This document shows positions 24,407-33,278 of a stretch of DNA of 60,038 nucleotides, piece by piece (position 1 is the stretch's first letter; each line of letters begins with the position of its first letter). This stretch comes from Candidatus Ghiorseimicrobium undicola. Lineage in GTDB: Bacteria > Omnitrophota > Gorgyraeia > Ghiorseimicrobiales > Ghiorseimicrobiaceae. The notes beneath the pieces were generated by a model. It was given only the letters and a program-made list of their open reading frames with translations, was not told where the DNA came from and made no database searches. Position numbers and translations under genes: made by a program. The stretch is taken from assembly GCA_002796125.1 (NCBI GenBank), contig PCWA01000092.1:1-60038 (forward strand), given 5' to 3'.

Positions 24407-27292
24407 ATGCCAGAGAAATTAAAAGCTGCCAGAAGGTTTTTGCGCATGCAAAATAGTTATATAGTTATCCGCGGCGCCAAGGTCCACAACCTAAAAAATA
24501 TAGACCTTGAACTCCCGCGAAACAAGTTGATTGTCGTAACCGGCCTTTCCGGCTCGGGAAAATCATCTTTGGCATTTGACACGATATACGCCGAGGGCCA
24601 GCGCCGTTACGTGGAAAGCCTTTCCAGTTACGCCCGCCAGTTTTTAGAGCGCCTTGATAAACCGGATGTAGAATTTATAGACGGTTTATCTCCCGCCATA
24701 TCTATAGAACAAAGAACAGCCGGAGGCAATCCCCGTTCCACAGTAGGCACGCAAACCGAGATTTATGATTACCTGCGGCTTTTATTCGCTAAAATCGGCA
24801 CCCCCTACTGCCATAAATGCGGCAGGCTCATCCGGAGGCAGACATCCGAAGAAATAGTAGCGCAAATTATGAATCTTGGTTTGGCAAAAAAAATACAGAT
24901 ACTCGCTCCGCTCATAAGAGGGAAAAAGGGGGAATACAGGGATATATTTAAATTGCTGCAGAAGGAAGGTTTTGTGCGCGCCCGCGTAGACGGTAAGGTG
25001 TGCGAGTTGGCAGCGCCGCCGAAGCTGGATAAATACAAAATTCACCATATTGATGCTGTTGTTGATACGGTGACCATAGACAGCAAGAATAAACGCAGGA
25101 TCGCCGACTCAGTGGAAACGGCGCTCAAAGCGGGCAAGGGTATGGTAATAGTGCATAGCCGGCAGTCGATAGTCCATAATAAAAAGAAGCTTTCTCTTGA
25201 CCGCGGACGATCGGCTATGGATTTGGTTTTCAGCGAACAATACGCCTGCCCTGATTGCGGTATAAACCTGCTTGAGATAGAGCCGAGGATTTTTTCTTTT
25301 AATTCGCCCTATGGCGCCTGCCCGGTATGCAATGGCCTGGGAACAAGAATGGAGTTTGATGTAGACCTTATTATTCCTGATAAAGATAAGTCGTTGTCAG
25401 AAGGAGCCCTGGCTCCCTGGAAGAAAGGCGGAAAAGGGTATTTAATGTATTATCGTATGCTCCTGAGAGAACTATCCGGGAGAATGGGCTTTAGCATGGA
25501 TACGCCGTTTAAGAAACTAAGTAAAAGAGTTCAGAACGCTATATTATACGGCAGCGATGAGGTAATTTGGGGCAAGCCTTTTGAAGGGCTTATGCCGCAT
25601 TTAGGAAGGCTGTTTAATCAGACTGAAAGCGAGCACTTTAAAGAGCAGATTGCTAAATTTATGTCGGTTTTACCTTGTACTGAGTGCAATGGCGCGCGCC
25701 TTAAAAAAGAGAGTTTGTCGGTGAAAATTAACGGTAAATCTATCCATGATATTTCACTCATGTCTTTAAAGCAGCTAAAAGATTTTTTCTCCGGCTTGAG
25801 GCTTTTGCCAGGCCAGCGGTCTATTGCCAAGGATATATTTAAGGAAATAAGCGAGCGCCTTAATTTTTGTATAAATGTGGGATTAGATTATCTTACTCTG
25901 GAACGTAAAAGCTCTACGCTTTCCGGTGGTGAATTCCAAAGGATAAGGCTGGCGACACAGGTGGGCTCTAGGCTTGTCGGGGTAGTTTATGTTTTGGATG
26001 AGCCGAGTATTGGCCTGCATCAAAAGGATAACCATAAACTGTTAAATACGTTGAAATCCCTTCGCGATTTAGGCAACACATTGATAGTCGTAGAGCATGA
26101 TGAGGCAACAATAAGGGAAAGCGATTACGTTGTTGATTTAGGGCCGGGCGCCGGCAGATTCGGAGGCAGGGTTGTATTTGCCGGCGCGACAAGCGGTTTA
26201 TTAACACATAAAGAATCTCTTACCGCCAGATATCTGCGCGGAGAATTGGTTGTAGGCGTTGGCAATAAGAGAAGAGGTTGGCGTGATAAAAAACATCTCA
26301 AATTTTTCGGCTGCCGCCAGCATAATTTAAAAAGCATAGACGTTAAGATCCCTTTAGGCGTATTCACCTGTATTAGCGGCGTCTCCGGATCAGGCAAATC
26401 TACGCTGATAGAAGAGATTGTATATAAATCCCTGCAGAAAGAAGTTTATAAAACTAAAGTTAAACCGGGTATCTTTGATAGGGTGGAGGGGGCGCAATTG
26501 ATTGACAAGATAATAGAAATAGACCAGTCGCCTATAGGCAGGACGCCCCGTTCTAACCCGGCGACCTATACCGGAGTTTTTAGCCTTATAAGAGATGTTT
26601 TTAGCAGATTGCCGGAGTCGCGCCTGAGAGGGTATAAGCCCGGCAGGTTTAGCTTTAACGTTAAAGGCGGCAGATGCGAGGCATGCGGCGGCGACGGCAT
26701 TAAAAAAATTGAAATGCATTTTTTGCCTGATGTATATGTTGTCTGCGAGGTGTGCCGGGGGGCGCGTTTTAATGAGCAAACCCGGGGTGTTTTATATAAA
26801 GGTAAATCCATATCTGATGTTTTAGAAATGCCCATAGAAGGAGCTTATTTATTGTTTGAGAATATACCTAGGATAAAGGATATTCTTCAAACGCTTATAG
26901 ATGTCGGTTTGGGTTATATACAGCTGGGCCAGCCGGCTACCACGCTTTCGGGCGGAGAGGCGCAAAGGATAAAACTTACTTCAGAATTAGCTAAGCGCGC
27001 TACGGGTAATACGTTCTATATATTAGATGAGCCGACTACCGGATTGCATTTTTCTGATGTGGACAGGTTATTGAAGGTATTAAACAGGCTGGTTGAGCGC
27101 GGTAACACCGTGGTTGTGGTAGAGCATAACCTTGATGTGCTAAAAAGCGCCGATTTTATTATTGATTTAGGCCCCGATGGCGGGGATAATGGCGGTAGAG
27201 TAGTCGCATATGGCTCTCCTGAGGAAATAGCAAGTAGTAAAAATTCTTATACCGGAGAATATCTTAAACCGCTATTGCAAAAACAAGCATAG
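24407..27292 (+). CDS. uvrA: Excinuclease ABC subunit A
   Basis: 961 residues from the ATG at 24407. The internal ATG at 24446 ('[11 protein letters not shown]') matches the usual UvrA start better. There are two ABC ATPase cassettes with Walker A '[14 protein letters not shown]' and '[14 protein letters not shown]', and signature loops '[14 protein letters not shown]' and '[13 protein letters not shown]'. Three zinc modules are seen: 'CHKCGR', 'CPDCG..CPVCNG' and '[14 protein letters not shown]'. It scans DNA for bulky lesions with UvrB in nucleotide excision repair. It stands alone here, with uvrB and uvrC not in the window. Confidence 0.96.
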   Translation: MPEKLKAARRFLRMQNSYIVIRGAKVHNLKNIDLELPRNKLIVVTGLSGSGKSSLAFDTIYAEGQRRYVESLSSYARQFLERLDKPDVEFIDGLSPAISIEQRTAGGNPRSTVGTQTEIYDYLRLLFAKIGTPYCHKCGRLIRRQTSEEIVAQIMNLGLAKKIQILAPLIRGKKGEYRDIFKLLQKEGFVRARVDGKVCELAAPPKLDKYKIHHIDAVVDTVTIDSKNKRRIADSVETALKAGKGMVIVHSRQSIVHNKKKLSLDRGRSAMDLVFSEQYACPDCGINLLEIEPRIFSFNSPYGACPVCNGLGTRMEFDVDLIIPDKDKSLSEGALAPWKKGGKGYLMYYRMLLRELSGRMGFSMDTPFKKLSKRVQNAILYGSDEVIWGKPFEGLMPHLGRLFNQTESEHFKEQIAKFMSVLPCTECNGARLKKESLSVKINGKSIHDISLMSLKQLKDFFSGLRLLPGQRSIAKDIFKEISERLNFCINVGLDYLTLERKSSTLSGGEFQRIRLATQVGSRLVGVVYVLDEPSIGLHQKDNHKLLNTLKSLRDLGNTLIVVEHDEATIRESDYVVDLGPGAGRFGGRVVFAGATSGLLTHKESLTARYLRGELVVGVGNKRRGWRDKKHLKFFGCRQHNLKSIDVKIPLGVFTCISGVSGSGKSTLIEEIVYKSLQKEVYKTKVKPGIFDRVEGAQLIDKIIEIDQSPIGRTPRSNPATYTGVFSLIRDVFSRLPESRLRGYKPGRFSFNVKGGRCEACGGDGIKKIEMHFLPDVYVVCEVCRGARFNEQTRGVLYKGKSISDVLEMPIEGAYLLFENIPRIKDILQTLIDVGLGYIQLGQPATTLSGGEAQRIKLTSELAKRATGNTFYILDEPTTGLHFSDVDRLLKVLNRLVERGNTVVVVEHNLDVLKSADFIIDLGPDGGDNGGRVVAYGSPEEIASSKNSYTGEYLKPLLQKQA

Positions 27293-27311
27293 ATGATAAA
27301 ATAAAATAAGA

Positions 27312-29813
27312 ATGCAAAAAATAAAATCCAAAATCAAAATTCCCAAAAGGCAATTCCGGCTAATAATATTTATATTTTTAGCAGCTGTTTTTTGCGCCTT
27401 CTTTTTTAATCCGCCGCTTTTTGCCGGCCAGGAAGATGATGATTTATATGTGGCTGAGAAAGCGTTAAAAGATGGTTTTTGCGAAATATCACTGGGATTG
27501 TTGGAGCGCTTTATTAACGACTATCCGGAAAGCAAGCTAAGGCCTAAAGCTGAGTTGTTGACAGGCCAATGCTTGTTTAATTCCGGGAAATATTTTAAGG
27601 CCCTAAGCACTTTTGAAAAATTGATGAATTCCAGCGATGCCGCTTCCATCATGGACGCTGTATTATACTGGACGGCGGAGGTTCATTTTAAAGGCGGTGA
27701 TTTTTCGCAGGCAAGGCTATATTATCAGAGGCTCGTTGATGAATTTAGCGCCTCTTCCTACGCGCCGTTCGCGCAGTATTATTTAAGCTGGTCTTTTTTT
27801 GAAGAAACTAAATTTGAAGAGGCAAAAAAAGCATTTCTTGAATTAAAGCAGAAATTTCCTTTATCGCACTTGGTGGAAGACGCCGATTTTAAAATCGCGC
27901 TATGCTATTATCATCTTAAAGATTATAAACAGGCAGAAGAAATTCTCGGCGCGTATATAAAAAATTATCCAGAATCAGCGGAATTAAATGAGGCATTGTT
28001 TTATCTGGCAGAAAGTATGTATTATCTCAATGATTTTATCCGGGCTAAAGATACATATGCCAAGATTATAGCTAAATCCCAGAGCCGCAAATTGAACAAC
28101 CTGGCATATGCCGGCCTGGGGTGGTCTTTTTTTAAATTAAAAGACTTTGATGAGGCGCTTAAGTTTTTTGCTAAGGTTGATGAATCAAATACTAAAGCTT
28201 ATGCCGGAGCATTGCTGGGCGAGGCATCCGTATTAAAGGAAATGAAAGATTTCGAATCGGCACTTGATGTTTATGATGAGCTGCTGGGAAAATTTCCTAC
28301 CTATGATTCCGTGCTTTTTGCGTATTTTGGCAAAGCAGAGAGCTTGTATTCTCTTTCGAGATATGAAAAAGCCATATCAATATACGTATATATATTGGAT
28401 GAATCATCAAAGATTGAAGGCATGCCTGAGCTCACTGGATTATTGGATAAAGTGCATTATAATCTCGCCTGGTCATATTTAAAAACGGGTAATTTCACAA
28501 GCGCGATATCACAATTTCAAAAGGTGGCCAAAAGTTCCAGCGATGATATAGTAAAAGTCAGCGCTTTGTGCCAGGTGGCGGATACATATCAGGACTTGGG
28601 AAACTATCAGCAGGCCACCGAAGTCTATGATTCTATATTAAAAGGCTATCCGGATAACATATACCTTGATTATGTGCAATACCGCTTAAGCCTCTGCCTG
28701 CTTAAAATGCAGAAATTTGAAAGTTCTATCATCGGCTTTAAAAGCCTGCGGGTTAATTTTCCTGAAACTAAATTAAAGCCCGATGCGGAATATTATCTTG
28801 GCCTGGCGTATTTTAAAGGCCGGGATTTCATAAAAGCTAAAGAACAATTGGACAGATTTATTTCTTTATTCCCGGATAGTTCTTTGCGGCCCCAGGGTTT
28901 ATATTTAAGCGCTGTTTCTTCTTTTAATATGGGGCGTTATAAAGAAGCAAGCCTGGTTTTTGCGCGTATTATAAAAGAGTATCCTCAAGAATCCGAGCTT
29001 GCCATGAGGTCTGAATTCGAAATGGCCAACTCTTTTTATCAGGCTAAAGAGACGGAAAGAGCCATAAAAAAATTTAAAGAAATATTATCACGCCATCCTA
29101 ATTCCGCGATAGCCGCGGATGTTATTTATTTTCTGGGAGAGCACTATTTTTCAGTAAAGGATGAAGATGTCGCGATCAGGTATTTTAAACGTATTATACA
29201 GGATTACCCTGCCAGCGATCTTGTTTTTGATTCTTATTATTCTTTGGGCTGGATTTACTTAAGCCGTAATAAATATCAGGAAGCTTTAGAGCAGTTTAAT
29301 AATATCATTAAAGCCGATGGCAGCCAGCTTAAGCCCCAGGCGATTTTAGCGCGCGGAGATTCTTATCTTAAAATGAACAGCATAAAAGAAGCGCTGGAGG
29401 CTTATAATCAAGCTCTAGCTGATTACCCTGAATTTTCCAAGAATGCTTACATAAGGATTGCCGATGTTTATAAGGCTCTTCAAGATTGCGATAAAGCTAT
29501 AGAGCATTATCGGCTCGCTTTAGCTGAAAGCAGCTCCGGTGAGGCCGCAGAAGTTCAATTTAAAATTGCTGAAACCTTGCAGGAATGCGGCAGGCTTGAG
29601 GAAGCAAAAGAAATGTATCTTAAAAATGCCTATCTTTATCCTGCCAGCCGGCATTGGGGCCTGCGTAGTTATCTTAGGGTGGCCCGTATTTTAGAAGATA
29701 GCGAGGATTGGAAAGGGGCGGGTAATATCTATAGTAAAATTTCGGTTATGGACGTGGAGGAGGCTAAGTTCGCGCGGGAGAGGCTGGAGGCAATAAGCAA
29801 AAGGATTAAATGA
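27312..29813 (+). CDS. Exported TPR-repeat protein (YbgF/BamD-like repeats)
   Basis: 833 residues. A signal sequence ('LIIFIFLAAVFCAFFF') precedes 'LFAGQEDD'. The rest is about 20 TPR units, many of the 'YxxxPxSxxAxxAxYxLGxxYF' type seen in YbgF and BamD, e.g. 'FPDSSLRPQGLYLSAVSSF'. It is likely periplasmic and may scaffold envelope complexes. It lies 100 bp upstream of TolQ/TolR-like genes in the same direction, the way ybgF accompanies tol-pal. It is much longer than YbgF, so it is not a simple orthologue. Confidence 0.75.
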   Translation: MQKIKSKIKIPKRQFRLIIFIFLAAVFCAFFFNPPLFAGQEDDDLYVAEKALKDGFCEISLGLLERFINDYPESKLRPKAELLTGQCLFNSGKYFKALSTFEKLMNSSDAASIMDAVLYWTAEVHFKGGDFSQARLYYQRLVDEFSASSYAPFAQYYLSWSFFEETKFEEAKKAFLELKQKFPLSHLVEDADFKIALCYYHLKDYKQAEEILGAYIKNYPESAELNEALFYLAESMYYLNDFIRAKDTYAKIIAKSQSRKLNNLAYAGLGWSFFKLKDFDEALKFFAKVDESNTKAYAGALLGEASVLKEMKDFESALDVYDELLGKFPTYDSVLFAYFGKAESLYSLSRYEKAISIYVYILDESSKIEGMPELTGLLDKVHYNLAWSYLKTGNFTSAISQFQKVAKSSSDDIVKVSALCQVADTYQDLGNYQQATEVYDSILKGYPDNIYLDYVQYRLSLCLLKMQKFESSIIGFKSLRVNFPETKLKPDAEYYLGLAYFKGRDFIKAKEQLDRFISLFPDSSLRPQGLYLSAVSSFNMGRYKEASLVFARIIKEYPQESELAMRSEFEMANSFYQAKETERAIKKFKEILSRHPNSAIAADVIYFLGEHYFSVKDEDVAIRYFKRIIQDYPASDLVFDSYYSLGWIYLSRNKYQEALEQFNNIIKADGSQLKPQAILARGDSYLKMNSIKEALEAYNQALADYPEFSKNAYIRIADVYKALQDCDKAIEHYRLALAESSSGEAAEVQFKIAETLQECGRLEEAKEMYLKNAYLYPASRHWGLRSYLRVARILEDSEDWKGAGNIYSKISVMDVEEAKFARERLEAISKRIK

Positions 29814-29888
29814 GCTATGGTTTACGGTTGGCCGGTTTGTCTTTATAGGGAATTGAGTTCTTCAGTTAAATTTATCAAAAAGCGTCTC

Positions 29889-29911
29889 TATAATTAAAAA
29901 AAAGGGGGGGG
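29889..29911 (+). promoter_or_regulatory. -10 element followed by A8-G8 homopolymer as RBS
   Basis: TATAAT (29889-29894) is followed by eight A (29896-29903) and eight G (29904-29911), one base before the tolQ-like ATG. The G run takes the Shine-Dalgarno place. No good -35 is visible. Confidence 0.5.
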
Positions 29912-29912
29912 T

Positions 29913-30542
29913 ATGGAGTTTTGGAAAATGTCGCCTTGGCAGGTATTTTGTGCCGGGGGGCCGTTAATGTGGCCTATATTTATTTGTTCTATCATGTCAT
30001 TAGCAATTATATTAGAAAGGTTTTTTGTCCTTTCGCATTCAAAAATAAACGCCCAGAGTTTATTAAATAAAATTATTGAGTATGTTAAGCATAATAGGAT
30101 AAAGGAAGCTCTGGAGGAATGCGAAAAAAAATCAAGCCCGGTAAGCAGGATACTCAAAGCCGGTATCATCAAATACGACAGAACAAAGGACCAGATGAAA
30201 GAGTCGATAGAAGACGCCTCCTTATATGAAATACCGATTCTGGAAAAACGCATGACGGCTTTAGCTACCATTGCGCATATATCGCCTCTTTTGGGTTTAC
30301 TGGGTACTGTGACCGGTATGGTAGGAGCTTTTCAGGCGATTCATAAAGTAGGCATTAGCGGGCCGGTAAGCCCAGCAGACCTTGCGGCAGGCATCTGGGA
30401 GGCGCTCTTAACCACGGTTTTTGGGCTGATGGTGGCAATCCCGACATATGTATTTTATAATATACTGGTAAGTAAAATTAATTCTATTGTGTTAGATATG
30501 GAGCGGACAGCCACAGAACTGGTTAATTTTTTAAGTGAATAG
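29913..30542 (+). CDS. TolQ/ExbB/MotA-family proton channel
   Basis: 209 residues with three TM segments (about 15-35, 120-145, 160-185). 'ISPLLGLLGTVTGMVGAF' and 'AGIWEALLTTVFGLMVAIP' are the conserved TM2/TM3 motifs of the family. It forms the stator that lets protons energise a periplasmic partner across the inner membrane. Next come a TolR/ExbD-like gene and a TonB-like candidate, so it is a complete Tol/Ton-type motor operon. Confidence 0.9.
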   Translation: MEFWKMSPWQVFCAGGPLMWPIFICSIMSLAIILERFFVLSHSKINAQSLLNKIIEYVKHNRIKEALEECEKKSSPVSRILKAGIIKYDRTKDQMKESIEDASLYEIPILEKRMTALATIAHISPLLGLLGTVTGMVGAFQAIHKVGISGPVSPADLAAGIWEALLTTVFGLMVAIPTYVFYNILVSKINSIVLDMERTATELVNFLSE

Positions 30543-30580
30543 CATCGCGAGTCCGTATTTCATTTATCGTGGGGGATTTT

Positions 30581-30979
30581 ATGCGTTTTAAACGTCATAT
30601 GGAGTTAGAGCAAGGATTGAGGCAAATTGATATCGCCCCTTTAATCGACATAGTATTTCAGCTTTTAATATTTTTTATGTTGACATCGAATTTTGTCATG
30701 CAGCCGGGGATAAGGGTTAACCTGCCTAAAGCGGTTACCAGCGATGTAATTGCGGAAGAGAGCCTTATTATCTCGGTATCCGCCGAAAATGTTATCTATA
30801 TAGAAGACAAAATCGCGACCCTCTCCGAATTAAAATTACAGCTAAAAGATTCTAAAAACAGGCCGGTATTGATTAAATCTGACCGTAGGTCATCATTGGG
30901 CAGAGTTGTTGAAATCTGGGATATATGCCGTGACCTGGGAATATCAAATGTTAATATCGCCACCAACCAGAAGGAATGA
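30581..30979 (+). CDS. TolR/ExbD-family protein
   Basis: 132 residues from the ATG at 30581, which has GGGGGA 4 nt upstream. The track GTG at 30569 is less likely. The single TM helix holds the key Asp in 'QIDIAPLIDIVFQLLIFFML'. A periplasmic domain with 'VLIKSDRRSSLGRVVEIWD' follows. It pairs with the TolQ-like subunit to form the proton path. It overlaps the next gene by 4 nt. Confidence 0.9.
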   Translation: MRFKRHMELEQGLRQIDIAPLIDIVFQLLIFFMLTSNFVMQPGIRVNLPKAVTSDVIAEESLIISVSAENVIYIEDKIATLSELKLQLKDSKNRPVLIKSDRRSSLGRVVEIWDICRDLGISNVNIATNQKE

Positions 30980-31674
30980 TAAGAAAAAACGCTAAACTGT
31001 TATTTATTATTTTTTTTTCCCTGATATGCCATTTATGTTTTTTTATACCTTCTGAAATAAATTTTGCCAGTTCCAATCATAATTTTAATTATCCGGGAAT
31101 ACATTTTTTAGGCGGAATCATTGACAGCAGTGATTTTTCTGATATGGGTAATCCGGTCAGCAGTTTTTCCGCCGGATACAAAGAAAAGCCGCCCCTTATT
31201 TTGTCTGGACAAAATTTGGAGGATAATATATTATATAAATTATCGAAGCTTAATTTACTGACACAGGATCGATTATATATGGCGGGGGCAGGGAAAAAGA
31301 ATGCGCCATATTCTAAATTGTTTTTTCTAAATATTAAAAAGCCGCAATTTTCTTACGCGGCCAACGTTGATCGCGCGATAAATTTCAGCGGTTTTGAAAT
31401 AACCGATAGCAAAAAATATGGTTACGGATTAACCGCGCCAGAATACAAGCTAAAAAACCCATTTTTTTATAAAGAATTATTTTTATCCGCTATCGAAGCT
31501 GAGTTCTTAATCTTGCCGCAGAGCAGGATTGCCGTCGTTAGAAAAATAGTTTCAAGCGGCGATTTTGAAGCGGATATATTCGCTATTAAGTCTATGAGAC
31601 GAAAACTTTATTTAAGGGGAGGGATGCGTGATTCTTCTTTTGAAAAGGCGCTCATAACTTTTAGCGATGATTGA
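30976..31674 (+). CDS. Putative TonB/TolA-like energy-transducing partner
   Basis: 232 residues starting in the stop of the TolR-like gene. One N-terminal TM segment contains a His ('FIIFFSLICHLCFFI'), as TonB and TolA do. The periplasmic part is mixed, without the Pro-rich spacer of TonB. The C-terminus 'AVVRKIVSSGDFEADIFAIK' loosely recalls the TonB C-terminal domain. Family membership is inferred from position and architecture, not from clear homology. Confidence 0.45.
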   Translation: MIRKNAKLLFIIFFSLICHLCFFIPSEINFASSNHNFNYPGIHFLGGIIDSSDFSDMGNPVSSFSAGYKEKPPLILSGQNLEDNILYKLSKLNLLTQDRLYMAGAGKKNAPYSKLFFLNIKKPQFSYAANVDRAINFSGFEITDSKKYGYGLTAPEYKLKNPFFYKELFLSAIEAEFLILPQSRIAVVRKIVSSGDFEADIFAIKSMRRKLYLRGGMRDSSFEKALITFSDD

Positions 31675-31921
31675 AATAGACTTTTATAGCGCGATAAGTA
31701 TATTTTTGTCTGTTTTTCTTCTTGCCAGTTTTTTTTATTTTATTTTTACTGATGGCGCGAAAAGAAAAAACACTTCTCTTGATGCGCGTTATCTCTGGCA
31801 TTGCAGTGTTTGCCTGCATGCTTATTTTGATGCCAGAAGGAGTTCTTTTTCGCATTGTCCCAAATGCGGCAGTATTAATAAAAAAGATATAAATGGTAAA
31901 GCGGGTAAAGATGCGTTATAA
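31667..31921 (+). CDS. Small TM protein with zinc ribbon
   Basis: 84 residues. One TM helix at 10-30, then two Cys pairs, 'CSVC' and 'CPKC', about 25 residues apart, as in zinc ribbons. It overlaps the previous gene by 8 nt and so belongs to the tol-like operon. The zinc ribbon should face the cytoplasm or periplasm depending on topology. Function unknown. Confidence 0.6.
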   Translation: MIEIDFYSAISIFLSVFLLASFFYFIFTDGAKRKNTSLDARYLWHCSVCLHAYFDARRSSFSHCPKCGSINKKDINGKAGKDAL

Positions 31922-31986
31922 TAAATAATGTGCATATAAAAAAACCATTAAAGCAACTGTCTTTAATGGTTTTAAGGAGGATTAAT

Positions 31987-32187
31987 ATGATAACAGAAAT
32001 AGGCATAGTTGCCGGAGAGATATGGCATTTTCTTGATCAGAATCAGGAAGTTACGTTGTCTAAAATAATTTCTAATATTGACAGGCCGAGGGATAACATA
32101 TTAATGAGCCTGGGGTGGCTTGCGCGGGAAGGCCATATTCTTCTTTTGCAGGACAAGAAAGATTACAGGATTTCGTTAAGAAAATAA
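31987..32187 (+). CDS. Winged-helix protein, DUF2582-like
   Basis: 66 residues from the ATG at 31987. AAGGAGG 8 nt upstream fixes the start (the track begins at 31930). 'IGIVAGEIWHFLDQN', 'LSKIISNIDRPRDNILMSLGWLAREGHI' follow the DUF2582 winged helix-turn-helix pattern found in many bacteria and archaea. Probably a small DNA-binding or adaptor protein. Partner unknown. Confidence 0.7.
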   Translation: MITEIGIVAGEIWHFLDQNQEVTLSKIISNIDRPRDNILMSLGWLAREGHILLLQDKKDYRISLRK

Positions 32188-32225
32188 AACAGGATTTATT
32201 AATTAATTTATTATAAAATTTAACA

Positions 32226-32711
32226 ATGCTTATCATGCCGCCCATAGCCAGAAAGTTTCAAGCACTATACGCTATAGGCAATACAGCCTGCGCCAAATAC
32301 GGCATAGCTATGGCGACTGTGTTGATATTTATGCTTTTACTTACTATTATTGCCGGAGCATCTCTTTCCGTGATGACAAAGCAAGCAAGGTTGGCGGAGC
32401 ATCAGATACGCAGGACAAAAGCTTTTTTTGCTGCCGAGGCCGCTGTCAATAAAGCATACCAATCATTGCGTTACGTAGACATAGCCGGAGCTCCTGTGGG
32501 TAACTGGAGCGATGCTAATGGCAATGGTGTTTGGGAATGGCAATGGAATGGGCAATTTGAATGGGATGTTAGAAACAACGGGAGTGGGCCGGGAGATTTT
32601 ACAGCCTGGGATATTCGGGTGCTATACAATAGAAACCTTGCCACTACCGTAGAAGGCGGCGTCACTCTGCGCCCTAGAGAGATAAGGGCAATTATTGATT
32701 ACAGCCCGTAA
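32226..32711 (+). CDS. PilX-like minor pilin / pseudopilin-associated protein
   Basis: 161 residues. A hydrophobic segment 'GIAMATVLIFMLLLTIIAGA' follows a short basic start. 'RRTKAFFAAEAAVNKAYQSL' is the 'AFYAAEAG' type motif of PilX N-terminal proteins. The C-terminal part is Gly/Trp/Asn-rich and likely extracellular. It stands 360 bp upstream of the pilus operon. The N-terminus is about 25 residues longer than usual, and a later start is possible. Confidence 0.65.
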   Translation: MLIMPPIARKFQALYAIGNTACAKYGIAMATVLIFMLLLTIIAGASLSVMTKQARLAEHQIRRTKAFFAAEAAVNKAYQSLRYVDIAGAPVGNWSDANGNGVWEWQWNGQFEWDVRNNGSGPGDFTAWDIRVLYNRNLATTVEGGVTLRPREIRAIIDYSP

Positions 32712-32915
32712 TGTCTTATTGAGCTTTGCACAACTAATAATGGTAAAAATTCCGCAAAACATAAGCGAAATATTGACTGCCTTAATGCCATTGGTAAAGC
32801 AAAAGTCAATAGTTTCTTAATATTAATCATGCCTAAGCTATATGTTTGTTTTTAAGATAAGTAATTTTATACCACCTAGTTGTTAATTACTCCGCATCAT
32901 ATCTTACCATTTATC

Positions 32916-32946
32916 CTTAAGTAAACCTAAGTAAATCTAAGTAAAA
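32916..32946 (+). repeat. Three 10-bp direct repeats upstream of the pilus promoter
   Basis: CTTAAGTAAA, CCTAAGTAAA and TCTAAGTAAA follow each other with one-turn spacing, 47 bp before the -35 box. They may be an activator site. The rest of 32712-32915 shows nothing recognisable. Confidence 0.6.
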
Positions 32947-32992
32947 TTTTTATAAACTATCATTAATTTTAGCATTATAATTAAAAAAATAC

Positions 32993-33021
32993 TTGACAAT
33001 ATTAATTCATTATGATGTAAT
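32993..33021 (+). promoter_or_regulatory. Strong sigma70 promoter of the pilus operon
   Basis: TTGACA (32993-32998), 17 bp, TGTAAT (33016-33021), with an extended -10 TGA immediately before. It is 57 bp upstream of the HTH gene. Confidence 0.75.
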
Positions 33022-33077
33022 ATGTTTTAAATATATGCTTACATGTTACTTGTTGTATCTTATAGAGGACGAATGTG

Positions 33078-33275
33078 ATGAATAGGCTGATGGATATTGA
33101 TGAGTTAGCGCATTATTTAAGGCTAAAACGGCAAACTATTTACAATTGGTTGCATCAACGGAAAATATCCGGCATTAAGGTCGGGGGTGTATGGCGTTTT
33201 GACCGTAGAGAAATAGATTTATGGCTGAAAAGTAATCAGCGTAATTCATTGGCAAGAGAGAAGAAGGACGCTTAA
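33078..33275 (+). CDS. Excisionase-type (HTH_17) DNA-binding protein
   Basis: 65 residues, starting at the ATG 33078 with GAGGA at 33065-33069. 'MDIDELAHYLRLKRQTIYNWL' is the helix-turn-helix and 'KVGGVWRFDRREIDLWLK' the wing, as in MerR/excisionase-family small proteins. It is the first gene of the pilus operon, 3 nt from the PilM-like gene, so it probably regulates that operon rather than phage excision. Confidence 0.8.
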   Translation: MNRLMDIDELAHYLRLKRQTIYNWLHQRKISGIKVGGVWRFDRREIDLWLKSNQRNSLAREKKDA

Positions 33276-33278
33276 TAT

